Origin: an uncultured Clostridia bacterium
Lineage (GTDB): Bacteria > Bacillota > Clostridia > Saccharofermentanales > Saccharofermentanaceae
Length of the DNA stretch: 64,000 bases
NCBI GenBank assembly: GCA_947303185.1
Contig: CAMYXF010000002.1
Coordinates: 181,747-245,746, forward strand
Reading direction: 5' to 3'
Position 1 is the stretch's first letter. The number at the start of each line of letters is the position of its first letter. The notes beneath the pieces were generated by a model. That model was not told where the DNA came from, ran no database searches, and saw nothing but the letters and a program-made list of their open reading frames with translations. Shown in pieces: positions 10,534-19,984 of the stretch. Both the position numbers and the translations under genes were made by a program.

Positions 10534-12291
10534 TCAGAACAGTCCGAAAAACTTTTTCTTTTTAGCCGGTTCTTCCGTACTGACGGCAGGAGCCGGAGCA
10601 GAAGTTGCCTGTGCAGTCGCTAACGGTGCACTTGGAGCAGGAGCTGCTGCTGTTTCCTCTTCATCAAATCTCATCGGTCTGTAGCTGTTGCTGCCGCCGA
10701 CATTAGATGAGACATATCTGCCTGAAGGAACGTTTCCAAACGATTTCTTCTCAACCGAAGCCTTGGCTGCTGCTATATTTTCCTCTTTTGCTTTCTTAAC
10801 ATTGAGCTTAGCCTGGAGCTGAGCTCTTACTTCTTCTACGTTGACAGTTGCCTGCTTATAGTTCTCGCAAGGGAAAAGCTTATAAGCTTCAGGATCATCG
10901 TATACGAAGTTCTCAAGATTATTCATGTATTCCTGAACGGCCGCGCGCCAGCATACTGCTTCATATGACTTGCCTTCACGGAATGTCTTATAGAGCATGA
11001 CGCGGAGATTCTCAGGGAGATATTCCCAGATATGATCGTAACCGCCGAGCGGAATATGTTCTGTATCAGAATTATCGAGTGTATAAGGGAAGTTATGGTT
11101 AAGGATCTCTTCTCTTAATGTCTCGGCACCCTTTCTGGTCGCATACGGATGAAGTCCGCAGAAAAGGATTGAGAATACCAGCATTGCGATTGAGTAGTCC
11201 TCATCTTCCAAGGTTCTTACGAATCCTGAGAAGTCCTTGCCCCAGAGCTTGGGATCAGTGAACTCTTCAGTACCTACAGGGCAAGGAAGGTTTCCGACCT
11301 GTACACTGTCCATATCGATGAGATACTGTGTGGACGAAGTGTAGATCAAAGCATTCTTGAGCTGGATGTCGCCGGCAACGATATCATGCATATGGAGATA
11401 GAGATACTTGCCGATAAGAGACAGGAGCGTCTCTACTACATCAAGTCTTGTCCAGTCAGGAAAACGCTCAAGGATAGCATCAGGACCGTCGAAAACGTTA
11501 CTGAGCGTAGTACCCTTACCTACGAACATCGTATATCCGATAGGAACACCGCGGAAATAAAGCAGGTGTTGAGGTGTACAGAAACTTGAAGAAGTAATGC
11601 CGAGCTCTGAAAGCTTCTTAAGCTTGGCCCATCTCAAAGGTGTAATAACGCCCTTATGATAGATCTTGGCAACGTACTTCGGATTGTTAGTTGTAAATAC
11701 CATACCTTCAGCGCCGCCGCTCAATCTCTTCTCGAGAATGAACCTGTCACCTTCGGTGGAAATAACCATATCATCGATGCTTGCTCTTCCGTCGCAGTCA
11801 ATGAAAGTATTATTCTTTGCAAGACCACTGATCTCGGGCATCGGCAATTCGCGGATCATCTCTGCAACAGAATGGAAGATCTTAATGTCAGCACCATGCA
11901 TTACTGCAATGTCACCCTTAAAGTCAGGAGACTTCTCATAAAGTCTCTTGGTGAAAATGCCCTTTCTTGTAGTAAGGATGCAGCACATAGGAAGATCCTT
12001 GACCTGCTCTAAGAAATACTCCGTATTGCATGTATGAACAACGTGCAGCGTATTCGTAGACATAAGGCCCTGAATAAGCGAACGCATTGAGTTCTGAACA
12101 TAGATGTCTTTGGGATCCTGCTGCTGGACAACGCACTTGTGGAGAATCTTGAAAGTATCATCAATATAACAATCGATGCCCTTATCCTCAAAGAGGTTTG
12201 TAAGCTCATCAATCCACACTCCGTTGGAATACTCCAAAACCACGGAGTAATCAAGCACAATCGACAGATAGTTGCCTAATTCTTCGAACAT
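10534..12291 (-). CDS. Ser/Thr protein kinase-like protein with unassigned N-terminal ~180 aa region
   Basis: Gly-loop 'RLSGGAEGMVFTTNNPKYVAKIYHKG', catalytic-loop like 'AGDIQLKNALIY', DFG-like 'LIDMDSVQVG'. Confidence 0.8.
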   Translation of the reverse strand: MFEELGNYLSIVLDYSVVLEYSNGVWIDELTNLFEDKGIDCYIDDTFKILHKCVVQQQDPKDIYVQNSMRSLIQGLMSTNTLHVVHTCNTEYFLEQVKDLPMCCILTTRKGIFTKRLYEKSPDFKGDIAVMHGADIKIFHSVAEMIRELPMPEISGLAKNNTFIDCDGRASIDDMVISTEGDRFILEKRLSGGAEGMVFTTNNPKYVAKIYHKGVITPLRWAKLKKLSELGITSSSFCTPQHLLYFRGVPIGYTMFVGKGTTLSNVFDGPDAILERFPDWTRLDVVETLLSLIGKYLYLHMHDIVAGDIQLKNALIYTSSTQYLIDMDSVQVGNLPCPVGTEEFTDPKLWGKDFSGFVRTLEDEDYSIAMLVFSILFCGLHPYATRKGAETLREEILNHNFPYTLDNSDTEHIPLGGYDHIWEYLPENLRVMLYKTFREGKSYEAVCWRAAVQEYMNNLENFVYDDPEAYKLFPCENYKQATVNVEEVRAQLQAKLNVKKAKEENIAAAKASVEKKSFGNVPSGRYVSSNVGGSNSYRPMRFDEEETAAAPAPSAPLATAQATSAPAPAVSTEEPAKKKKFFGLF

Positions 12292-12429
12292 ATAACCCTC
12301 TTCAAAACCTTCTCTCCAATAAGATTTTATACATTAAAAATCTAGAATGCAAGAAAAGAAAACCAAATATTTAATATTAATGCCACGAATACTACAAAAA
12401 TCTAAAATATCGTCTATAGTAACAAACGC

Positions 12430-14292
12430 TCAGCCGATTCCGACCAGTTTCATTAGATATTTAGCATTAGATTGCCTGCTTATACCAGACGTAAGACGGT
12501 AATCGAAGGTGATTCCAGTGTCCGTATAAGTCTCCGAAAAATGATAGTATCTGATGTTTTTAAAATCTTCCGTGGTCTTATCGATCATTGCATAGTCATG
12601 AGTCGTCATAAGACCGCAAATGTAAGGCTTTGAAAGCTTCTTCAAAACTGTCAAAGCACCCTCTGTCCTGTCATCTGAATTTGTGCCTCTGAATATCTCA
12701 TCGATAAGAAACAGCAACGGCTTGTTCTCCCCTGCTGCCTTTACGATACCCGAAATCCTTATGAGCTCTGCCTTGAAAGTACTCATATTCTCTTCAATGC
12801 TGTCTACGATCCTCATTGAACTCATTACTCTCATTCTTCCGAGAGTCAAAGCAGATGCAGGCACAAGGCCGCCTGTCATCGCAAGAATCGTGCATACGCC
12901 TACTGTTCTTATCATAGTTGTCTTACCGGACATATTGGAACCGGTAATGATCGCTATATCCTTATCAATACTAACTGAGTTGCTTACAACAGACTCATGT
13001 GCAAGAAGCGGATGAGCAAGATCCTTACCGTCGAAAAACGCATTGTCTTCTGCTTTTTCTGATCCGACAAATTCAGGGAATGAACTTAAAGGTAATACAA
13101 GACCTGTCTGTGCAGCGCACATAAGCGCTTCAAGGTCAGCAAGCTTATCTATATAAGTGGGAAGTTCCTTGCCATACTTAACAGCCCAGTTACCCATTCG
13201 GTTCGAGATGATGTAATCCAAAGGAACTATCGTATTAAGGATAAGTGCAAACAAAGGCTGGCTTCTTAAACCTGCAAGACTCAAAACGGAATTAAGTTCC
13301 TTCAGTGAATCGTATGCGCCTTTTGACTTGTCATCGCCCTTAACAAGTGACTTATTAAGTTCGTTTTCGAATCCAGCATTTTCAAGGATCGAATAGAGCT
13401 TCAGCATCGTTTTTACCTGGTTAGGCATGCCTTCACAGGCCTTGATGTATTTCTCGTTAAATGCACGGCCGATTATCCAGATGATAAAGTTCAGGATGAG
13501 ACATGCGATCACCATTGCAGATGCATAATCAGGGAAAGCAAACAACGCAACGGGAACGCTGATCCACAATGCAAAACCGATGATGATAAGAACGTTTGCA
13601 GCGGCCTTTGTCTTCGTGCCTTCAGCAGCAAAATCCAAAAGGACTTTGGGGTCTTTTGTCATCTTGCCTACTCTTGCAGTAGCCTGATAATCCATGAGCA
13701 TCTCAGGCTTGGAGCAGAGTTCTTCAACTGCCTTCTGCTTGGCCGTAAGTTCAGCAACGGAAATGTCTGCAGTGTGATTATTCAAAAGGTTTTCAGCAAA
13801 TCTTTTTCTGCCGAATGAAGTCTCGGAAACGTTGAATAATGAAAACAAAGACTTCTTGCCGAAGAGATCGAGATCTGCGCAGTAGTCGTGATCTGCAATC
13901 TCAAAATCCTTACCGTAAAGTCTGTTCTTTGCTGAGCCGATATCTTCCGCCCTCTTAAGACCCTTAACGGCAATATTTCGAAGCTCGTTGAAATCGCCCT
14001 TTATCCTTGCGATATAAGATGCATTTACCTTGGATAATTCATTGAGGTAATTGACCTTTTCGATGATGCCGCCGTGAATGATGCAGAGTACGACAAACAG
14101 AATGAATACAGCTGCTCCGGCAAAATACAGAGGCATAATGTTAGCTGCATATCCGCCGATCAGAAGGCCGGCTGCACCTAAGAAAGTAATTAATCTCAAA
14201 AATGACAAAATGCCGCTCTGCCTTCCATACTTGGCAAGATCGGCAATTATCGTCTGCTCTTTATCTTCGTAGAATTTCAGATTAGCTTTCAT
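12430..14292 (-). CDS. MutS-family ATPase with N-terminal transmembrane hairpin (start MKANLKFYEDKEQ)
   Basis: Walker A 'ITGSNMSGKTTMIRTVG', Walker B 'PLLFLIDEIFRGTNSDDR', 'TTHDYAM'; hydrophobic 'LSFLRLITFLGAAGLLIGGYAANIMPLYFAGAAVFILFVVLCII'. Upstream R-rich part of the listed ORF is out-of-frame sirtuin tail. Confidence 0.88.
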   Translation of the reverse strand: MKANLKFYEDKEQTIIADLAKYGRQSGILSFLRLITFLGAAGLLIGGYAANIMPLYFAGAAVFILFVVLCIIHGGIIEKVNYLNELSKVNASYIARIKGDFNELRNIAVKGLKRAEDIGSAKNRLYGKDFEIADHDYCADLDLFGKKSLFSLFNVSETSFGRKRFAENLLNNHTADISVAELTAKQKAVEELCSKPEMLMDYQATARVGKMTKDPKVLLDFAAEGTKTKAAANVLIIIGFALWISVPVALFAFPDYASAMVIACLILNFIIWIIGRAFNEKYIKACEGMPNQVKTMLKLYSILENAGFENELNKSLVKGDDKSKGAYDSLKELNSVLSLAGLRSQPLFALILNTIVPLDYIISNRMGNWAVKYGKELPTYIDKLADLEALMCAAQTGLVLPLSSFPEFVGSEKAEDNAFFDGKDLAHPLLAHESVVSNSVSIDKDIAIITGSNMSGKTTMIRTVGVCTILAMTGGLVPASALTLGRMRVMSSMRIVDSIEENMSTFKAELIRISGIVKAAGENKPLLFLIDEIFRGTNSDDRTEGALTVLKKLSKPYICGLMTTHDYAMIDKTTEDFKNIRYYHFSETYTDTGITFDYRLTSGISRQSNAKYLMKLVGIG

Positions 14293-15250
14293 CCTTCTTC
14301 GCCTTGGAAGATGCAGGCTTCTTTGAAGCGGCGGCAGAAGGTTTCTTAGCCGGTGCCTTCTTCGAAGCAGTCTTGGGTTCTGCCTTTGCAGTATCCTTCT
14401 TTGCTGTTGTTGTCTTAGAAGCCGTCTTCTTGGCAGTCGTCTTCTTTGCTGTAGTCTTCGAAGCGGTCGTCTTTCTTGATACTCTCTTCGGAACGCACTT
14501 ATCAAGAACATCACCGACATTATCGTGGATCGTGAGAAGCGCCTTAAGATCCATATAAGTAGAACTCTTATTTATAATAACGATTCTGTCGTGCTTTAAG
14601 AACTGAGCGAAAGTAGCAGCGGGATAAACAGTAAGTGATGTTCCCGCAATGATCATGAGGTCGCACTTCTTAACAGCTTTGATCGCATTATCAACATTCT
14701 CATGCTCAAGGTTTTCTTCGTAAAGAACGATGTCAGGTCTTACGATGCCGCCGCATCTGTCACAGTGCGGAACGCCTTCCTGAGCGGCAATATATTCGAT
14801 ATTGAACTTCTTACCGCAATCCATGCAGTAATTTCTGAATACAGAACCATGAAGCTCGATAACGCACTTGCTTCCTGCCTCCTGGTGGAGGTTATCGATG
14901 TTCTGTGTGATTATGGCCTTGAGCTTGCCCTGTCTCTCAAGTCTTACGAGAGCCTTGTGAGCCTTATTGGGTCTTGCATCAGGATAGATAAGCTTACGCT
15001 TGTAAAAATCGAAAAAGTCTTCAGGATGCTCCATGAAGAAATCGTGAGCGATGATGTCGATCGGTCTGTACTTGGTACCGCTCTCAGTATTGTAGATACC
15101 GGCACCGCTTCTGAAGTCGGGGATGCCGCTCTCTGTGGATACGCCTGCTCCACCAAGGAAAACAATATTCTTGGATTCTGCGATCAGCTTCTTGAGCTGA
15201 TTGATCTTGTCTTCGCGGACGCTGCCGAATCTGTCAATTCTCGTTTCCAA
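14282..15250 (-). CDS. Sir2-family NAD-dependent deacylase with Lys/Ala/Pro-rich C-terminal tail
   Basis: 'FLGGAGVSTESGIPDFRSGAGIY', 'ITQNIDNLHQEAG', 'IELHGSVFRNYCMDCG', Zn Cys pairs 'CMDCG'/'CDRCG', 'IAGTSLTVYPAA'. Confidence 0.95.
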   Translation of the reverse strand: METRIDRFGSVREDKINQLKKLIAESKNIVFLGGAGVSTESGIPDFRSGAGIYNTESGTKYRPIDIIAHDFFMEHPEDFFDFYKRKLIYPDARPNKAHKALVRLERQGKLKAIITQNIDNLHQEAGSKCVIELHGSVFRNYCMDCGKKFNIEYIAAQEGVPHCDRCGGIVRPDIVLYEENLEHENVDNAIKAVKKCDLMIIAGTSLTVYPAATFAQFLKHDRIVIINKSSTYMDLKALLTIHDNVGDVLDKCVPKRVSRKTTASKTTAKKTTAKKTASKTTTAKKDTAKAEPKTASKKAPAKKPSAAASKKPASSKAKKDES

Positions 15251-15263
15251 AACAATACCTCAA

Positions 15264-15719
15264 TCAATGAACATCTACTATGCCGTCGCCGTCAAGGTCA
15301 ACACCTTCGAGATCGCCGTGATCGTGGAACATTCCGGCTGCGCCGAACATTTCCTTACCGGTAACACGCTTCTCATCGCGTCTCATCTCTACAAGTGTGC
15401 TCAATGCTTTTCTGACTCTGTCAGGTGTCTTGATATTCTTGATCTCAAGAACCGGTGTGGACTTGTCGGCAGTCGTAAGGATAACCGAACCAACACCAAA
15501 GATCTTCTGCCAAAGATTCTGTTTAAACGTAAGATCCAGCACTCTGTAAAGAAGGATTTCTTCAGAACTGATGTTGAAGATACCCTTTTTCATATAAAAC
15601 TTGTTGTTGCTGAAACTGTAAACAGTAAAGGAAATAGGCAGTCCAAGATATCTCTTTTTGTCTTGCCAGAGAATCTCTTCGTTCTCTGTGAGATTTGTAA
15701 GTCTGTCAATTCTGCCCAT
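15264..15719 (-). CDS. Small protein with PH-like region and C-terminal 'DLDGDGIVDVH' EF-hand-like loop
   Basis: bPH-like pattern 'TENEEILWQDKKRYLGLPISFTVYSFSNNKFYMKKGIFNISSEEILLYRVLDL'; start trimmed to MGRIDRL. Confidence 0.6.
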   Translation of the reverse strand: MGRIDRLTNLTENEEILWQDKKRYLGLPISFTVYSFSNNKFYMKKGIFNISSEEILLYRVLDLTFKQNLWQKIFGVGSVILTTADKSTPVLEIKNIKTPDRVRKALSTLVEMRRDEKRVTGKEMFGAAGMFHDHGDLEGVDLDGDGIVDVH

Positions 15720-15834
15720 ATTCAAGCTCCCTTCGGGAAGGCGACAATAGCTCTTCACAACTTACATTATAATAAAAAACAAATTTATTGTACAAATTTA
15801 TCAAAATGAAACGTAATTGAAATATAACGGCATG

Positions 15835-17721
15835 TCAGGTTTCTTCCGGATCGCCCCTCTTGGGATCGATAATATCGCGGTAATCGAACAGCTCCTCATA
15901 GACCTTACGCTGCAAAGTTACGTAGCTCATCATGGCACGGTCAAGATAGAGGTAATTGTCTCCGTAAGTGTAATACGGACTTGCTCCGCCGCCGAAGAAG
16001 ATCCTGAATCCGTGATTCTTGTAGTACACTGCCCTGTCGTCCGTTCCGGGAATGTAGTTTCCGTTCGGATATACAAGCATATGTACCTCTCCGAAAAGGC
16101 TTCCTACCTGGTCAAGCCATTTCTCGGTGTCATCTATAAGAACCTGCTTCTCTGTGTTGGTGCAGTCCTGGATGTAGTCATATGTGCAGTTAGCAAACTG
16201 CCAGCCGTTATCTGAAAGTACGTTAGCGATCTCGGTAACCCTGTCCCTGTTGTACTGGATCTCTTCAGGTGTCGGGTTGATCTGGGGCATGTTGGCAGCG
16301 CTTAATGCTGCATTACGGTCATCTACCTCATCTGCGCTGATTACGTATCCGAATACGGACTCGTGACCGCTGACGGAGATGATTCCCTTAGCGCCGTCAT
16401 AGGTGAAGTCAGGATGCTTTTCAACGAACATATCAAGGATTCCGATAGCCTCAGCATTTCTGCCGACTACGGTCTCACCTGCATAGTTTATGTATTCACC
16501 GCAGACCTGGCTCTCATCGTTGAGGACAAGTCTTCTGCATGTTCCGTAGCTGTAAGCCGATGCATTGTACTGAAGATTCTCGATAACAACAATGAGCGGC
16601 TTCTTGCCCTTCGGAACACGGAGATTGCGCTCAAGAAGGAATGTCGGATCACTCATATCAATGAGGTCCTCAGGATTTACAAGAACATAATCTCTCTCGT
16701 AAAGGTTTTCGAGGATCTTCTCAAACTCATAAGTCGTAAGGTAAAGGCCCGTCTCGCTTGAACGGATACGGCTTGAGAAAGCGATATCGGCATCCGCGAT
16801 AAGTGATCTTACGCAGATAACTTCGATGGGTCCTCTGTACTCCTTAACTTCGCTCGTATAAGAAGTTGCAGTAAGAAGGTTACTCTTGATCATCTCGTCT
16901 TCAGGGAAGATTACCGCGAGATCGGAGAAAAGCTGCTCAGCTGAATAGAACTTAGATGTCTGGAGCATGTGCTCGCCTTCAGCCATCATGGGCTCATACA
17001 TCAGGTCCTTGATCGCCGTGATTCTCGCGAAGCAGTAGTCACCTACGAATCCGTCATAATTCTGGTCTACCTGTGTATATTTCTTAACAGCGGCAATGTA
17101 ATCGCCTTCGTTGTAAGCCTTCTCAGCAGTCTGGACATCACCTGTCGCAGTCTCCATAAAGTCGAGCTCTCTGAGCAAAGGATTTGCAGTTGCAGAGAAG
17201 TTGCCGATAGGAGATAACTGGTCAAAGAAATACATTACGACAGGCTTTTCGACGTTGCCCAAAAGGAAATCTTCACAGATGCTGTACATTCTCTCTGAGA
17301 CGACAGAGCTCGTAAGCTCCTTCATCGAATTGAGGAAATTGATGTCGCTCGCTGTAAGCACATATCTGTTGGAAATGATTCTGTCGCAGAGTGAATCAAC
17401 ACGTACTCTGACGATATTCTGCATATCATCAAGCATCTGGAGCTTGGTGGCATTAGCCTCCTGGTTCTCAGGAGATGCCTTTAAGACCTCATCCTGGATG
17501 CCTCTGTAGATCTCAAGAGCTTCGGCATAATTACCTTCGTCAATTGCAGCCTCGAAGCTCGGAACAGTCTCTTTTTCGTATGCGTTTTTTCTTCCGATAA
17601 AGAACGTCGTTACGCCCAGAACAATGAGCATAATGGCACAAACAACAGCTGCGGTATAGTAACCCTTACCGCCCTTTCTGTCGTCTTCTCCGACGTGATA
17701 CTCGGAAGAAAATACCGTCAC
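15835..17721 (-). CDS. Membrane-anchored protein with degenerate polysaccharide-deacetylase-like domain
   Basis: N-terminal TM 'YYTAAVVCAIMLIVLGVTTFFIG'; C-terminal 'PLIVVIENLQYNASAY...MLVYPNGNYIPGTD' reminiscent of NodB-type folds; GTGA overlap with the topoisomerase A-subunit gene. Confidence 0.55.
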   Translation of the reverse strand: MTVFSSEYHVGEDDRKGGKGYYTAAVVCAIMLIVLGVTTFFIGRKNAYEKETVPSFEAAIDEGNYAEALEIYRGIQDEVLKASPENQEANATKLQMLDDMQNIVRVRVDSLCDRIISNRYVLTASDINFLNSMKELTSSVVSERMYSICEDFLLGNVEKPVVMYFFDQLSPIGNFSATANPLLRELDFMETATGDVQTAEKAYNEGDYIAAVKKYTQVDQNYDGFVGDYCFARITAIKDLMYEPMMAEGEHMLQTSKFYSAEQLFSDLAVIFPEDEMIKSNLLTATSYTSEVKEYRGPIEVICVRSLIADADIAFSSRIRSSETGLYLTTYEFEKILENLYERDYVLVNPEDLIDMSDPTFLLERNLRVPKGKKPLIVVIENLQYNASAYSYGTCRRLVLNDESQVCGEYINYAGETVVGRNAEAIGILDMFVEKHPDFTYDGAKGIISVSGHESVFGYVISADEVDDRNAALSAANMPQINPTPEEIQYNRDRVTEIANVLSDNGWQFANCTYDYIQDCTNTEKQVLIDDTEKWLDQVGSLFGEVHMLVYPNGNYIPGTDDRAVYYKNHGFRIFFGGGASPYYTYGDNYLYLDRAMMSYVTLQRKVYEELFDYRDIIDPKRGDPEET

Positions 17722-19979
17722 TTCAGATCATCAAAGCTAACCTGCTTTGCCTCCAATGAATTCTCTCTAATGTAGTAACCGATAGCCGGTACCTTACGTA
17801 TTCTGTAGTACTCGGGATCCTGTACCTCAACTTCTGCAAGACGTGCGAGAGTCTTTAATACGGAACCCTTCTTCGATACGAGAAGCTGGACACCCTGTGT
17901 CGTTCTCGTTGTCTTAAGCGGGATCAAAGATGCCTTGAATACGGCAGCCTTGTCGAGGCTGTTTGTGACGATAAGGTCAGGATCTTCGTCTTCGGCAAGA
18001 AGCATGAATCCGATTGCCTTGCTTCCGTCAAAATATGCGTTTACGAGCTTCTTTCTGTTCTGCTTTGTCTCATAAGAAGCGATCGGGAATCTTGCAGCCT
18101 TGCCGTTCTCGAAGGCGATGAAAAGGATGCCCTTGTAATCTGTCGTGGAGATCATGAACATCGGCTTCTCGCCGTCTTCCATGCCGAGCTCGCTGTTTAA
18201 GTAGTGACCCAGATCACCCGGCTTGGTATCTGAGAAATCATAAACGTGAGTCTTATAAAGATTGCACTTATCAGTAAAGATAAGAAGGTCTGATTTGTTC
18301 TCGCACTCAAAGCCCATGAAGATCTCATCGTCATCCTTGGTCTTGAGTTCGCCAGCATTCTGGAGTGACTTCATCGTGTGCTTCTTAAGATAACCGTGAC
18401 GAGTAAGCATAAGGTGAAGTCTGTAGTCAGGAATGACAGCTGTCTCTTCGAAAGTCTCTGTCTCTTCCATGCCGACGAGCTCTGACTTTCTGGGCTGGCC
18501 GTACTTCTCTGCTACTTCTCTTAATGTCTTAGCGATAAGGTTATTAATTCTTCTGGGGCTTCCCAAAAGATCTTCCGTATCAGCGATGTCAGCCTTGAGC
18601 TTATCCCTGTCTGAAATTCTGTTTAAGATGTACTGCTTGTTGATGTTACGGAGCTTGATCTCTGCAACGAATTCAGCCTGCTCTTCATCGATACCGAAAC
18701 CTGTCATGAGGTTAGGGATAACGTCAGCTTCAAGCTCTGTCTCTCTGATGATCTTGATAGCCTTATCAATATCAAGAAGGATAACTGCAAGACCGTCCAA
18801 GAGGTGCAGCCTCTTCTTCATTTTCGCAAGGTTGAAGCTGAGTTCTCTGCATACGCAGGTTCTTCTCCACTTGAGCCATTCATCAAGGATCTGGGCAATA
18901 CCCATTACTCTCGGTGAACCGTCGATGAGGATATTGAAATTGCATGAGAAAGTATCTTCAAGCTTTGTGAATCTGAAGAGCTTTGTCATGAGCTGCTCGT
19001 GGTCTGTGCCTCTCTTGCAGTCGATAGTTATCTTAAGACCGTCCAAGTCTGTCTCGTCTCGGATATCTGCGATCTCGCTTGCCTTCTTGCTCTTAACAAG
19101 ATCTGCGATGTTATCGATGATGGCCTCAACGCTTGTGGAATAAGGGATCTCAGTGATCTCGATGAGGTTCTTAGCCTTATCAACGTTATACTTTGCTCTT
19201 ACTGAGAACGTTCCCTTACCTGTATCGTAAATGGACTTCATCTGCTCTTTGTTATAGAGGATCTTTCCGCCTCCCGAAAAGTCCGGCGCGGGCATGATCT
19301 CAAGAAGATCGGTATTGGGATCTCTCATGTATGCTTCAGTTGCAGCGCATACTTCAGCAAGGTTGAATGAGCAGATATTGGATGCCATACCGACGGCGAT
19401 ACCCTGGTTTGCATTTACGAGCACTGCAGGGAAAGTTGTAGGAAGAAGCGTAGGTTCCTTCAGTGTGCCGTCGTAGTTATCGATCATGTCTACGGCATCT
19501 CTGTCGATACCCTTGAAGATCTCTTCACAGATCTTCTCAAGTCTTACTTCCGTATAACGGGGTGCAGCGCACTGCATGTCTCTTGAATACTGCTTACCGA
19601 AGTTACCCTTTGAATCTACGAAAGGATGAAGCAAAGAACCGTTACCTCTGGTAAGTCTTACCATCGTGTCGTAGATAGCCTGGTCGCCGTGAGGATTGAG
19701 CTTCATGGTCTGACCGACTACGTTTGCGGACTTGGTTCTGTTGCCGCCCAAAAGGCCCATCTTATACATCGTATAGAGGAGCTTTCTGTGTGAAGGTTTG
19801 AAGCCGTCGATCTCAGGAATTGCACGTGATACGATGACACTCATCGCATACGGCATATAGTTGATCTCAAGCATCTCTGTTATCGGCTGGTCGATAGCCG
19901 GCATATCCTTGGCATTGCTGTCAGTAAGCTTTGCCTTAAGTGAATCTGAATTGATGTCTTCTTTTTTCTTACGTGCCAT
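17718..19979 (-). CDS. parC: Type IIA topoisomerase A subunit (ParC-like)
   Basis: 'YAMSVIVSRAIPEIDGFKPSHRKLLYTMYKMG', 'HGDQAIYDTMVRLTR', active-site Tyr 'AAPRYTEVRL'. Confidence 0.85.
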   Translation of the reverse strand: MARKKKEDINSDSLKAKLTDSNAKDMPAIDQPITEMLEINYMPYAMSVIVSRAIPEIDGFKPSHRKLLYTMYKMGLLGGNRTKSANVVGQTMKLNPHGDQAIYDTMVRLTRGNGSLLHPFVDSKGNFGKQYSRDMQCAAPRYTEVRLEKICEEIFKGIDRDAVDMIDNYDGTLKEPTLLPTTFPAVLVNANQGIAVGMASNICSFNLAEVCAATEAYMRDPNTDLLEIMPAPDFSGGGKILYNKEQMKSIYDTGKGTFSVRAKYNVDKAKNLIEITEIPYSTSVEAIIDNIADLVKSKKASEIADIRDETDLDGLKITIDCKRGTDHEQLMTKLFRFTKLEDTFSCNFNILIDGSPRVMGIAQILDEWLKWRRTCVCRELSFNLAKMKKRLHLLDGLAVILLDIDKAIKIIRETELEADVIPNLMTGFGIDEEQAEFVAEIKLRNINKQYILNRISDRDKLKADIADTEDLLGSPRRINNLIAKTLREVAEKYGQPRKSELVGMEETETFEETAVIPDYRLHLMLTRHGYLKKHTMKSLQNAGELKTKDDDEIFMGFECENKSDLLIFTDKCNLYKTHVYDFSDTKPGDLGHYLNSELGMEDGEKPMFMISTTDYKGILFIAFENGKAARFPIASYETKQNRKKLVNAYFDGSKAIGFMLLAEDEDPDLIVTNSLDKAAVFKASLIPLKTTRTTQGVQLLVSKKGSVLKTLARLAEVEVQDPEYYRIRKVPAIGYYIRENSLEAKQVSFDDLK

Positions 19980-19984
19980 TTATA

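Noticed and set aside
14293-14520. Arg-rich N-terminal extension of the MutS ORF (RRLQQRRRLPRRRLLRQQQQRR...)
   Set aside because: It is the out-of-frame reading of the Lys/Ala-rich sirtuin tail; the RBS-supported start overlapping the sirtuin stop is MKANLKF at 14292.
14304-14558. Antisense F/V/A-rich ORF opposite sirtuin tail
   Set aside because: Complement of Lys/Ala codons produces hydrophobic residues; no RBS.
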